A DNA stretch of 64,000 nucleotides from Halobacillus salinus (GTDB lineage Bacteria > Bacillota > Bacilli > Bacillales > Halobacillaceae): positions 496,001 to 560,000 of the forward strand of contig NZ_SRJC01000001.1 of the NCBI RefSeq assembly GCF_004684905.1, written 5' to 3'. The notes under the pieces were generated by a model. It was given only the letters and a program-made list of their open reading frames with translations, had not been told where the DNA came from and did not search any database. Each line of letters starts with the position of its first letter. Positions within the stretch are counted from its first letter, which is position 1. Below are positions 52,278 to 60,563 of the stretch, piece by piece. Position numbers and translations under genes: made by a program.

Positions 52278-52949
52278 GTGAAACGGTACGTACTCATTAT
52301 GGTCGCAAGTTTGATGTTTCTTCAATTGGCACCAACCGTTCACGCCGAGAGTTTGTTTCAAATTAAGCGGAAAGATCAAGTGACGCAGGATTGGGAAATT
52401 CATGTAGATTATCCACTGTTCGATCAGTTGCAAAATAAAGAGCTGCAAGATAAGGTAAACAACTCCATTACGAGTAAATTAGATCACCAATTCGATATGG
52501 TGAAACAGGGGGCTGATGAAACGAATGGAGCCCCTATCCTGTACTATGAAGAGTCTGATGTGTATGCGGAAGAAGAGTTCTATTCGGTTGTGATGACATC
52601 CCACTTAACGACGGGAAATGAGCACACTTCCTCTGTAACATCGGTGAACTTTGAGAACGGTAAGAAGAGTGACTTGCTCCCGTTGAAAGAAATGGTCCAT
52701 ATGGATGTTTTGAATAAAGAGGTAAGAAGGATTATCGCTCAAGATCCCGAAACTTATTTAACGAAGCAGTTTAAAGAAGTACGTGAGGATACAGCCTATT
52801 ACATTGAAGAAGAACATCTTGTCCTTGTCTTTAATAAATTCGAAATAGCTGCTGGTGTACACGGTACACCACAAATTCAAATACCGCTAGATCGGATAGA
52901 GAAGGAAAGGGAAGACCCATACAAAGCACCGATTCCTTCGACTGTATAA
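52278..52949 (+). CDS. Secreted DUF3298/RsiV-like protein
   Basis: 223 residues; signal peptide ending TVHA (about 23). The mature part follows the DUF4163-DUF3298 pattern (paired WEIHVDYPLF and DTAYYIEEEHLVLVFNKFEIAAGVHG blocks) seen in RsiV and PdaC of B. subtilis. No catalytic domain is attached. GTG start 52278 follows AGGAGGG at 7 nt; an ATG 7 nt upstream is out of frame. Confidence 0.8.
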   Translation: MKRYVLIMVASLMFLQLAPTVHAESLFQIKRKDQVTQDWEIHVDYPLFDQLQNKELQDKVNNSITSKLDHQFDMVKQGADETNGAPILYYEESDVYAEEEFYSVVMTSHLTTGNEHTSSVTSVNFENGKKSDLLPLKEMVHMDVLNKEVRRIIAQDPETYLTKQFKEVREDTAYYIEEEHLVLVFNKFEIAAGVHGTPQIQIPLDRIEKEREDPYKAPIPSTV

Positions 52950-52952
52950 AAC

Positions 52953-52990
52953 AAAAAACGCTTAGAGTGCAGACTCTAAGCGTTTTTTTT
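52953..52990. terminator. Bidirectional terminator
   Basis: 16-bp stem AAAAAACGCTTAGAGT (52953-52968) with 52973-52988, 4-nt loop. Confidence 0.92.
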
Positions 52991-52993
52991 TGA

Positions 52994-53545
52994 CTAAGCT
53001 TCCAATGCTTCTTCGCTTTCGGTTTGTTCGCCGTAGTAGTGGAACAAGTACTGCTCTTTGGTAATAGCGAATAGGTCATATACATCGCTTTGTTGATTGA
53101 TCCATTCGTAGACATCTGGGAATGTTTCGTTGGCTTCGCTAATGTAAGGGATTTTCAAAGCGGCCTTCATCGATCGGAGATTAGTTCTTCGGATTTTCAT
53201 AAAAATAGCTTCAATTCCTAATTGGAAAAACAGTTCTTCGAAAAATGCTTCCTTAGCCGTTTGGTTGTAGCCTTTACCGAAGTAAGGCTGGCCGATCCAT
53301 GTAGCTAAAAAACCCTTATTCTCATTAATATCGAACAAATTGATGGTACCAATTGGCTGCTCCCACTCATCAAGGATGGTACGTGAAATCAATTCACCTC
53401 GGTCTTCTGCTTCTATGGTCTGCTTGGTTAAGAAGTAAAACTCGTCACTGGAAGCGGCTTTGTGACGAACATAAGGAAACACGTCAGGGTGACTCATCAA
53501 ATCAAAAAGAACCGGGGCGTCATGCAAATCACGTTTTTTAAGCAT
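52994..53545 (-). CDS. RimJ/RimL-type GNAT acetyltransferase
   Basis: 183 residues from ATG 53545 behind AAGGAGGG. GNAT fold of the ribosomal-protein acetyltransferase type: motif GQPYFGKGYNQTAKEAFFEELFFQLGIE (about 87-114) and a C-terminal extension. Substrate unknown. Its upstream region holds a structured, tRNA-like sequence (53612-53700). Confidence 0.87.
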   Translation of the reverse strand: MLKKRDLHDAPVLFDLMSHPDVFPYVRHKAASSDEFYFLTKQTIEAEDRGELISRTILDEWEQPIGTINLFDINENKGFLATWIGQPYFGKGYNQTAKEAFFEELFFQLGIEAIFMKIRRTNLRSMKAALKIPYISEANETFPDVYEWINQQSDVYDLFAITKEQYLFHYYGEQTESEEALEA

Positions 53546-53611
53546 AAAAAATCCCTCCTTGATGGTTGGAGGGTGATCGGAAAAAAGGCATGGACAAATA
53601 GCCAGCCGTAA

Positions 53612-53700
53612 GTCCATTCGGACCACCCTCGAATTTTTATCAATTGCACACAAAAATTCGGGGTGGGAATCGAACCCACTAGAACCAGTTATACTGGTGG
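53612..53700 (-). other. Structured leader with a tRNA T-arm-like hairpin
   Basis: On the minus strand a canonical T arm (GTGGG-TTCGATT-CCCAC, 53663-53679) is followed by CCCGAAT like an acceptor 3' strand, and preceded by CCAGT-ATA-ACTGG like a variable arm. No matching 5' half of a tRNA precedes it. Instead, downstream bases 53624-53638 are complementary to the acceptor-like strand, and a GTCC/GGAC hairpin follows (53612-53623). Either a tRNA fragment or a regulatory leader of the acetyltransferase. Confidence 0.45.
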
Positions 53701-53817
53701 CGCACCATTTGCCTTCCCTACACTATACGACATTTATTTCTACCCTTATCATAATCGATTTTTCTGAAAAAGTGAATCAATTTTTGTCATGTCGAAAGAA
53801 AAATTTTTGAAGAAAAA

Positions 53818-53845
53818 GATCCTTATCAACAATTAGATAAGGATC
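53818..53845 (-). terminator. Terminator of the sortase operon
   Basis: GATCCTTATC (53818-53827) with GATAAGGATC (53836-53845), T-run on the minus strand. Confidence 0.88.
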
Positions 53846-53848
53846 AAC

Positions 53849-54547
53849 TCACGATGGTGCGTATCGGCTGTCTTTTAGTGTAGTGAAAACAGTCAGGCGC
53901 TCGGTATAACCACTCGCTTCACGGTCGTAAGGGCCTGTACAAGTAATCAAGTTCAAAGCTCTCTGGTCTGTCGGCCCGAAAATCTCACGTAATGGGGCAT
54001 CGCTAACAGGATAGGCTGCTACTTTCTGAACGGTATAGGTCAGTTTCGAGCCGTTCTCCCCGTAAACGAATATTTCATCTCCTGCGTTTAAATCTTTTAA
54101 ATCAAAGAATACTGCAGGTCCATTTCTCCCATCAACGTGACCAGCAATGACGGAATTTCCTTTTCTACCTGGTTTTGTACCAGGCTCAAACCAACCTACC
54201 TTTGTTACGCTATCGGGAACGGCCATGCCACCTTCCTCTGTATAGCCTTCCTTCCCGACGGGTGCATCGACCCCAATTGCAGGTATTTCAATTCTTTCAG
54301 GTATAATTCCAGGTTGGTCATCGGGTTCTACAACGACTGCTGGTTCATAGTCCTTGTTTATAGGCTCTGTTTCTAATAGGTCTCTTTCAGGTGGTGGAGC
54401 ACCTCTGGTCTGTGTTTGTTCTACTCTTAATTCCGCTGCATCTGATGAAGAAAGAACCCTGGCCTCCTTCACGGGTTCATCCAACCAATAATAGCTGATG
54501 ATGAAAACAAGGAGGCCCAGGGTTATGGAGTATAGAATTTGTTTCAT
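53849..54547 (-). CDS. Class F-like sortase
   Basis: 232 residues. One membrane anchor (about 5-22), a Pro/Glu-rich stalk, then a sortase domain with catalytic His in VIAGHVDG (about 136-143), Cys in LITCTG (about 200-205) and Arg in YTERLTVF. Pattern PERIEIPAIGVDAPVG and GWFEPGTKPGRKGNS is that of class F or closely related sortases. It starts 3 bp after the MPETG-bearing protein gene, has little ribosome site, and is probably translated by coupling. The neighbour is the obvious substrate. Confidence 0.85.
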   Translation of the reverse strand: MKQILYSITLGLLVFIISYYWLDEPVKEARVLSSSDAAELRVEQTQTRGAPPPERDLLETEPINKDYEPAVVVEPDDQPGIIPERIEIPAIGVDAPVGKEGYTEEGGMAVPDSVTKVGWFEPGTKPGRKGNSVIAGHVDGRNGPAVFFDLKDLNAGDEIFVYGENGSKLTYTVQKVAAYPVSDAPLREIFGPTDQRALNLITCTGPYDREASGYTERLTVFTTLKDSRYAPS

Positions 54548-54550
54548 TTG

Positions 54551-55354
54551 TTAGGCTTCTGAGCGTTTACGGAACAACACTAGCCCAGCACCCATAGCTA
54601 GTACACCTAGAATAGCGGCATAAGCCATAGTGTTAGAGTTCTGACTTGCTCCACCAAAACCAGTTTCCGGCATGGAAGACGGCATCGCAGAAGAATCTTC
54701 TAGTAATAGAACATCAGGACTGTCTGCTGTACCTACAGCAAATGCGCTATACACTTTACCTGATTCAATGGTTGTACCAGAAAGATCGATAAGTTGAGTA
54801 CCATCTGTTGTGCGGACTTCTAGGTCATATGTTCCAGCTTCAAGCTCACTGTAGTCTGTAACCATTGGGAACTCAGCACCGGAGAATAGAGCGTCTCCAC
54901 CAATTGGACCGACATCAACAGCAGGAGCACCAGGGATGAAGTGTCCTACACGGACTTTAGCCATTCCTTCGCTTGCTTCAGTCTCATCTTGTGTAATTTT
55001 CAATTCGATACTGTCCAAGTTTCCGATAGCAGCAGCTGTATATGCCATACCAGCTTCGACCGTAGCATCAGCAGAAAGGACAGGATCTTGTTCACCCATT
55101 GTTCCAGCGGCATAAACTTCAATCGTATGTTCACCGGCAGGAAGCTCCATGTAATCAGTAGCTGCTTTAAACTCAGCACCTTCTACAACCGCATTCCCAT
55201 CTACGTAGACATCAACCGCCGGGGCGTCAGGGGAGGCATGCAGGACACGAACCATAGCCATGTCTCCACCTGAATGGTTATCAGCGAATGCGACAGGTGC
55301 AAAGACTCCAAAGATTAATACTACAGCAGCTAGCGACGACAGCAATTTTTTCAT
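54551..55354 (-). CDS. DUF4397 surface protein with MPETG sorting signal
   Basis: 267 residues: signal peptide ending AFA, two DUF4397 repeats (VRVLHASPDAPAVDVYVDG at about 35-53 and VRVGHFIPGAPAVDVGPIGG at about 134-153), and a C-terminal wall-sorting region: MPETG, hydrophobic helix (AYAAILGVLAMGAGLVLF), RKRSEA tail. Predicted to be covalently attached to the wall by the sortase encoded next. Strong AAGGAG site. Confidence 0.9.
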   Translation of the reverse strand: MKKLLSSLAAVVLIFGVFAPVAFADNHSGGDMAMVRVLHASPDAPAVDVYVDGNAVVEGAEFKAATDYMELPAGEHTIEVYAAGTMGEQDPVLSADATVEAGMAYTAAAIGNLDSIELKITQDETEASEGMAKVRVGHFIPGAPAVDVGPIGGDALFSGAEFPMVTDYSELEAGTYDLEVRTTDGTQLIDLSGTTIESGKVYSAFAVGTADSPDVLLLEDSSAMPSSMPETGFGGASQNSNTMAYAAILGVLAMGAGLVLFRKRSEA

Positions 55355-55391
55355 GTTTTTTTTCCACTCCTTAGGGTTTTTTTATATGAAA

Positions 55392-55475
55392 CGTTGAAGA
55401 AGGCTTCAACGGTCATGATTTAGTCATTTATCTGAATAAAGATAATGAACAGGTTTGAACAACCTATGTTCAACC
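55392..55475. other. Two hairpins upstream of the DUF4397-sortase operon
   Basis: CGTTGAAG/CTTCAACG (about 55392-55411) is a perfect palindrome; a GGTT-GAACA/TGTTC-AACC repeat lies near 55450-55474. Both could be protein binding sites or RNA hairpins in the minus-strand leader. Confidence 0.45.
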
Positions 55476-55545
55476 TTTGTATAACCCTATATAGCCACAT
55501 TAATCATTGTCGAAACCTCCCGGTGTGTTTTAATGCATATAAAAA

Positions 55546-55577
55546 CACCAGAAGATTTTCCTTCCGGTGTTAGAATG
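55546..55577 (-). terminator. Terminator of the amidohydrolase gene
   Basis: On the minus strand AACACCGGAAG pairs with CTTCTGGTGTT, then T's. Confidence 0.85.
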
Positions 55578-55582
55578 CGGCA

Positions 55583-56704
55583 TTATTCCTGAAAGTATGC
55601 AAGTTTACCATCAATCATCGTCCAAAGTGGCTTGGAAAGATATTCAAAGGGATGACCAGACCATAAGACAAGGTCTGCGTCTTTACCCTTCTCAATCGAG
55701 CCTACCCGATCATCTACGCCCAAATTCTTAGCGGGAATAATCGTGATGCCCCGCAAAGCATCTTCCACATCCATTCCTTCTCTAGCTGCGAGGGCAGCGC
55801 ATATGTTCAAGTATTGAATGGGTGTATAAGGGTGGTCGGTAGTAATCGAAACCTTGATACCGTATTCGTGAAGAATTCGATAAGTCTGCCAAGTTTTATT
55901 GCGTAATTCAATCTTGGAAGCACGAGTGAAGGTAGGACCGACACTTACCTGTAAGTCCCGTTTAGATAATTCATCTGCAATCAAGTGTCCTTCCGTACAA
56001 TGTTCAATTCGTAAATCGAGATCGAACTCATCTGCGAATCTTAGCGCCGTAATAATGTCATCGGCTCGGTGGGCATGGATTCGAACTGGAATCTCTTTGT
56101 TCAACGCTTGTAGAACCGGTTTAACTCGAAGGCCAGGGTCTGGATCCTTCATTGCAGCGTAAAAGGTCTCTCTAAGGGTGCCCATTATCCCGAGCCGCGT
56201 AATGGAGGCGTTTTTGGACTGGGAGTGGACACGCTTGGGATTCTCGCCTAGTGCAAGCTTCAGTCCTGCTCTTTCACGAATGATCATTTCGTTAATGGTG
56301 TGGCCGACTGTTTTGATTACACTGGTCGTACCGCCAATGATATTGGCACTTCCTGGCATAATATGAGCAGTTGTTACACCTGCTTTTCTTGCATTGAAGA
56401 AAGCGGGATCAAGAGGGTGAGCTCCATCGATGGCGCGAAGATGAGGAGTGATAGCTTCGATTGTTTCATTCGCGTCACTTCCGGCCCAACCGGTTCCTTC
56501 GTCATATAAGCCTAGATGAGTATGGACATCGACGAACCCTGGGTATAGATCCATTCCTTTGCCGTCAATTACTTCCGCCTGTTCGGGCATCGGGATGTTC
56601 TGACCGAAATCATGGATCTTCCCGTTTAGAATATGGACACTTCCCCCAGTTATAACAGAGGAGGTTATTGGGTGAATCGTTACGTTGGTAATTACCGTAT
56701 TCAT
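55583..56704 (-). CDS. Amidohydrolase (imidazolonepropionase-like)
   Basis: 373 residues from ATG 56704 behind GAAAGG; an upstream start adds 21 unconserved residues. Metal motif GFVDVHTHLG (about 57-66), HAHRA (about 210-214), HCTE (about 237) and the Asp in TTDHPYTP. Typical of hydrolases acting on cyclic amides or N-acyl groups; substrate not assignable. Cytoplasmic, monocistronic. Confidence 0.88.
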   Translation of the reverse strand: MNTVITNVTIHPITSSVITGGSVHILNGKIHDFGQNIPMPEQAEVIDGKGMDLYPGFVDVHTHLGLYDEGTGWAGSDANETIEAITPHLRAIDGAHPLDPAFFNARKAGVTTAHIMPGSANIIGGTTSVIKTVGHTINEMIIRERAGLKLALGENPKRVHSQSKNASITRLGIMGTLRETFYAAMKDPDPGLRVKPVLQALNKEIPVRIHAHRADDIITALRFADEFDLDLRIEHCTEGHLIADELSKRDLQVSVGPTFTRASKIELRNKTWQTYRILHEYGIKVSITTDHPYTPIQYLNICAALAAREGMDVEDALRGITIIPAKNLGVDDRVGSIEKGKDADLVLWSGHPFEYLSKPLWTMIDGKLAYFQE

Positions 56705-56772
56705 AGTACATACAGCCTTTCGAAAGGGATTACTACTATTATACTGGAAATCATGGGAAAGGAGCACAAAAA

Positions 56773-56795
56773 GAACGAAGTGGAATACTCCGTTC
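56773..56795 (-). terminator. Terminator of yfhF
   Basis: GAACGGAGT/ACTTCGTTC stem with a T5 tail on the minus strand. Confidence 0.75.
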
Positions 56796-56804
56796 CTTTC
56801 AGGG

Positions 56805-57707
56805 TCATTTCAGAATGGAAGCTAATGCTGGTCTTAATTCAGGGTAGCGAAAGTTGTACCCGTGTTCTATCGCCTTCTTGGGTATGACCGATTGCCCGTC
56901 TAACAGTAAGGTACTCATCTCCCCGAGCGCAAGCTTCAATGCGAACGATGGAGCGGGAATCCAGTGAGGTCGGTTCAACACCGTGCTGAGGATTCGCCCA
57001 AAGTCCTTGTTCCGCTTAGGGTTTGGTGCAGTACCGTTCAAAGGGCCATTGACATCCTCGTGATGAATAGAAAAGTCGATCAAGCCGACTACATCATCGA
57101 CATGTATCCAGGACATCCATTGTTCGCCGGACCCTAAGTTACCACCGATCATCATTTTATATGGGATAATCATTTTCGGAAGTGCACCTTCTTCACCCAA
57201 GATGATACCGAACCGGACGAATACAGTCCTGACATCATATTCTTTCGCAGCTTCAGCTCGCTCTTCCCATTCCTCCACTACATTGGCTAAGAAATCCCTT
57301 CCTGCTTTTGTGGTTTCCTCTGTAAACGTTTTTGTCTTTGACCTTCCGTAAAATCCGACTGCTGAAGCATTCACAAGTACATTAGGCTTGTCTTGCATCT
57401 TATCGATCAAGTCGATTACGCCCTCCGTTGCCTGGACGCGGCTATCTAAGATTGCTTGTTTTTTCTCATCTGTCCACCGTCCACTGTTGAGAGACTCTCC
57501 TGCTAGATTGACAATAGCGTGGATGTAAGGGAGGCTCTCGACAGGATTATAAGACTCGTGCAGCCATCCCACATATGTGATACTCTCCGTATCAGAATGC
57601 TTTTCAGGACTGCGTGTCAATATGTACACATGGTGTCCTTGTTTAACAAGATGATCAGTCAATTGGCGTCCGACGAAGCCGGTACCACCCGTAACAACGA
57701 TATTCAT
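56805..57707 (-). CDS. yfhF: TIGR01777-family SDR epimerase YfhF
   Basis: 300 residues. Extended SDR: TGGTGFVGRQL (7-17) at the N-terminus, NLAGESLNSGRWT near 68-80, SAVGFYG near 113-119, and a C-terminal DUF1731-type segment. Also resembles SulA-like proteins. Gene order yfhF divergent from recX is that of B. subtilis. Function unknown. Confidence 0.92.
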   Translation of the reverse strand: MNIVVTGGTGFVGRQLTDHLVKQGHHVYILTRSPEKHSDTESITYVGWLHESYNPVESLPYIHAIVNLAGESLNSGRWTDEKKQAILDSRVQATEGVIDLIDKMQDKPNVLVNASAVGFYGRSKTKTFTEETTKAGRDFLANVVEEWEERAEAAKEYDVRTVFVRFGIILGEEGALPKMIIPYKMMIGGNLGSGEQWMSWIHVDDVVGLIDFSIHHEDVNGPLNGTAPNPKRNKDFGRILSTVLNRPHWIPAPSFALKLALGEMSTLLLDGQSVIPKKAIEHGYNFRYPELRPALASILK

Positions 57708-57828
57708 TGAGTTTCCTCCTCACAAGGCGGTTTTACATTATTTTACTTCAGATAATGAAAAATAGCGATTCTTATCCGTGACCGAGTAAGATTTACACGA
57801 TACAATTAGGTTAGAAGGGGTGAAGGTA

Positions 57829-58641
57829 TTGGCTACACTTACTCGAATCACGACGCAAAAGAAAAATAAGAATCGCTATAATATCTACTTAGATCATGGT
57901 CATGGAGAAGACTATGGTTTCAGTGTCGATGCTGATGTATTAGTGGAATATAGGCTGCAAAAAGGCATGGAGCTCGATGATGCTACGATTCGTGCCTTGA
58001 TCCAAACAGATACCTTACACAAATCTTATACCCAAGCTATCAACTATTTAAGCTACCGAATGCGCTCTGAGAAGGAAATCCGGCAATACCTGGATGATAA
58101 AGAAGTGGAACCAGAGCATGTAGATGAGATAGTGAAGCGATTGAGGGAAGAGAAACTGATTGATGACCAAGAGTTCGCTAATTCGTTAGTAAGAACTAGG
58201 GTCATGACCTCATCCAAGGGGCCGTTACTGGTTAAGAAAGAATTGATAGAAAAAGGTGTCAGAGGTTCAGAGGCGGAAGAAGCGCTCGCTTATTTCCCTT
58301 ATGATCAACAGTTAGAGAAAGCGACAAAATTTGCTGAAAAGAAAATGAAGAGTGGTGTGAAGAAATCCCGACGCCAGCAAATCCAGAATGTTCAACAGAC
58401 ACTGATGCAAAAAGGGTTCTCTGGTGATGTGATTCAAGAGGCATTATCCCAATTGCCAAAGGAAGAAGAAGATAACTCAGAATGGGAAGCTGTGGTCTAT
58501 CAAGGGGAAAAGCTAGTCCGTAAATATGAACGGAAAGCAGAAGGGTATGAGAGGAAGCAAAAAATAAAAGCAGCTCTTTATCGAAAAGGATTTCCTTTCG
58601 ATTTGATCGACCGATTTCTAGACGAATACACGGAAGAATAA
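57829..58641 (+). CDS. recX: Recombination regulator RecX
   Basis: Binds RecA filaments and modulates recombination and SOS. 270 residues from TTG 57829, which follows AGAAGGGGTG and gives the family-like start MATLTRITTQKK; GTG 57820 is the alternative. Three-helix RecX repeats: SYRMRSEKEIRQYL (about 65-78) is the hallmark. The long form is normal for Bacillaceae. Confidence 0.94.
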   Translation: MATLTRITTQKKNKNRYNIYLDHGHGEDYGFSVDADVLVEYRLQKGMELDDATIRALIQTDTLHKSYTQAINYLSYRMRSEKEIRQYLDDKEVEPEHVDEIVKRLREEKLIDDQEFANSLVRTRVMTSSKGPLLVKKELIEKGVRGSEAEEALAYFPYDQQLEKATKFAEKKMKSGVKKSRRQQIQNVQQTLMQKGFSGDVIQEALSQLPKEEEDNSEWEAVVYQGEKLVRKYERKAEGYERKQKIKAALYRKGFPFDLIDRFLDEYTEE

Positions 58642-58673
58642 TCTTGGGATCACGAGTTCCGAGATTATTTTTT
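58637..58673 (+). terminator. Terminator of recX
   Basis: 13-bp stem with two G-U pairs (58637-58649, 58657-58669) overlapping the stop codon, T-run. Confidence 0.85.
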
Positions 58674-58788
58674 TGTGTAGAAGAAGAACGGTTCTCTATC
58701 TTCCAGGGTGTAATCACCCATGTTTCCAGAAATATAATGTATACTGGGGACTGGAACAGAGGAACTAAACCAAGCGGAGGTCTGAGGC

Positions 58789-59568
58789 ATGATCTATCAA
58801 AGAAGGGTCTATAAGATAGAGCCTGAGCAATATGAAAAGTTCACACAATACTTTCATGAGTTTATATTACCCAGCCAACTAGGGCATGGTGCTCGGATCG
58901 TTGGAAGGTTCACGACTAGGAACCGTGATGAGGTTACATCGATTTGGGAATATGACTCTTATGATCATTATGAAGCAATCGAAAGAAAAGTGAGGCAATC
59001 CGACCTTTTCCAAAGAGCCCAGAAGAGAAAAGAGGAGCTGTGCCCTTTCGCTGTAGAGAAGCAAGTCGACTTCATTGAAGCAACAGGTGATTACCACTTC
59101 CCTAAACATATAGTGTCTGTCGCTGCTTGTATTACGAATGAAGATGGCGAAGTGCTGCTCGTTAAGAACGAGCACCGTAATGATACATACGAAATTCCTG
59201 GCGGAAGGATGGAGAAAGGGGAGACGCTTGAAGAGGCCGTGAAGCGGGAAGTGTTGGAAGAGACAGGAATCGAAGCAAACATAACCGGGATCACTGGTGT
59301 ATATCAGAACCTGACGATTGGTGTCGTCTGTATCGTCTTTAAGGGAGAATACGTATCCGGAATACCTACAATCCAACCAGGAGAGACGCAAGAAGTTTTC
59401 TTCGAAAAGGTGACAGAAGATAATATGAGCACGTTACTGACGAGGGAGCATTTCAAAGTTCGCCTGATGGATGCGCTTCAGAGTAAAGCTGTATCTTTGG
59501 AAAGTTATTATGTTAAACCCTATCAAGTCATATATAGACTGGAAAATGAAAAAGCTGCTGACGAGTGA
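58789..59568 (+). CDS. NIPSNAP-Nudix fusion hydrolase
   Basis: 259 residues. Residues 1-100 resemble a NIPSNAP/dimeric alpha-beta barrel (MIYQRRVYKIEPEQYEKFTQYFHEFILPSQLGHGARIVGRF). Residues about 108-225 are a Nudix hydrolase with an intact Nudix box (GGRMEKGETLEEAVKREVLEETGIE, GX5EX7REVXEETG). Probably hydrolyses a nucleoside diphosphate derivative; the first domain may give dimerisation. An uncommon combination. Confidence 0.82.
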   Translation: MIYQRRVYKIEPEQYEKFTQYFHEFILPSQLGHGARIVGRFTTRNRDEVTSIWEYDSYDHYEAIERKVRQSDLFQRAQKRKEELCPFAVEKQVDFIEATGDYHFPKHIVSVAACITNEDGEVLLVKNEHRNDTYEIPGGRMEKGETLEEAVKREVLEETGIEANITGITGVYQNLTIGVVCIVFKGEYVSGIPTIQPGETQEVFFEKVTEDNMSTLLTREHFKVRLMDALQSKAVSLESYYVKPYQVIYRLENEKAADE

Positions 59569-59588
59569 ACGCCAGCAGCTTTTTTTGG
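59551..59588. terminator. Bidirectional terminator
   Basis: AAAGCTGCTG (59551-59560) with CAGCAGCTTT (59573-59582) between convergent genes; includes the Nudix gene's last codons. Confidence 0.88.
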
Positions 59589-59594
59589 GTTCCA

Positions 59595-60386
59595 TTACAG
59601 GAGCCCTTTCTTTTCTAAATCTTCAATTGCTTCATGGACGTGATCCACAATGGTAGAAGCGTTAGAAGCAACTTCTTCGTGTGCTGATGACATCGCGTAG
59701 CTGTGCTCGGTCAGACCGAACATAGAGATATCATTGAAGGAATCGCCGACACAGGCAATCTCATGAGGTTTAATGTCAAGTTCCTTCATTAAGGCTTTTA
59801 GACCGGTCCCCTTATTGATCGCTTTCGGCATTAAGTCTACACATGTTTCGTGAGAGATGAAGCTGTCGATCTCTTCTCCGAATGTTTGATCGACACGCTT
59901 ATACGCTTCCATCACATCTGGTTCTTGGCCATGTAACGAAATCTTAGAAGGGATGATGCTTTTACCGAACTTGTCTCTCATGTTCGGCTCCACGATGATG
60001 TCGTGGAAAAGTTGTTCGGAGATGATATCGATCCACTTATTATGGGACTCTGTATAGGTTTCTTCAGCTGTTGAAACCGTCTTAATCATCGGCTCTTCAT
60101 CAATGGTGTGCATGATTCTTCTTGCTAGGTGTTCATCGAATGTTTTGGAGTGAATATGCTCCTCCTCGTCATCGAATACAAAGGCACCGTTTTGACTTAC
60201 TCTATGGCCGCTCACGCCGACACGTTTGAGCACCTCTTTAATTTCGTGGTCCATCCTTCCTGAAGCAACAGTAAGGGGAACCCCTTTCTCAATCAAGCGA
60301 CGAATCGCATCAATATCCTCATTCTTTATAAAATGATCCATTCCTAATAATGTACCATCAAGATCACTGACAAACAGTTTAATCAT
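59595..60386 (-). CDS. Cof-type HAD phosphatase
   Basis: 263 residues, HAD IIB (Cof) subfamily: DLDGTLLG (8-15), SGR motif TVASGRMD, Lys in INKGTGLKAL and GDSFNDISMFG (about 214-224). Cytoplasmic sugar-phosphate or cofactor phosphatase; substrate unknown. Confidence 0.9.
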   Translation of the reverse strand: MIKLFVSDLDGTLLGMDHFIKNEDIDAIRRLIEKGVPLTVASGRMDHEIKEVLKRVGVSGHRVSQNGAFVFDDEEEHIHSKTFDEHLARRIMHTIDEEPMIKTVSTAEETYTESHNKWIDIISEQLFHDIIVEPNMRDKFGKSIIPSKISLHGQEPDVMEAYKRVDQTFGEEIDSFISHETCVDLMPKAINKGTGLKALMKELDIKPHEIACVGDSFNDISMFGLTEHSYAMSSAHEEVASNASTIVDHVHEAIEDLEKKGLL

Positions 60387-60485
60387 TGGTAGGCTCCTTT
60401 CTTTAGTTGAACCTGTAATTAATCACGAAGAGTATTGTACCGCACGTAAAGGCTTTCTAACAATCAAGAAGTTCTAGTTTGTTAC

Positions 60486-60514
60486 TTGTCAAAATCTCGA
60501 ATCAGAGATACGAT
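60486..60514 (+). promoter_or_regulatory. Candidate promoter of glcT with a cre-like site downstream
   Basis: TTGTCA (60486-60491), 17-bp spacer, TACGAT (60509-60514). TGTAAACGCTTTAA at 60532-60545 matches the cre consensus with one mismatch. Confidence 0.5.
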
Positions 60515-60563
60515 AGAATTTATGAGTAGACTGTAAACGCTTTAAGAATCAAGTGGGGGACGT

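Noticed and set aside
53640-53740. Functional tRNA gene on the minus strand
   Set aside because: Only the T arm and an acceptor-like 3' strand are convincing; no 5' acceptor partner, D arm or 7-nt anticodon loop could be found.
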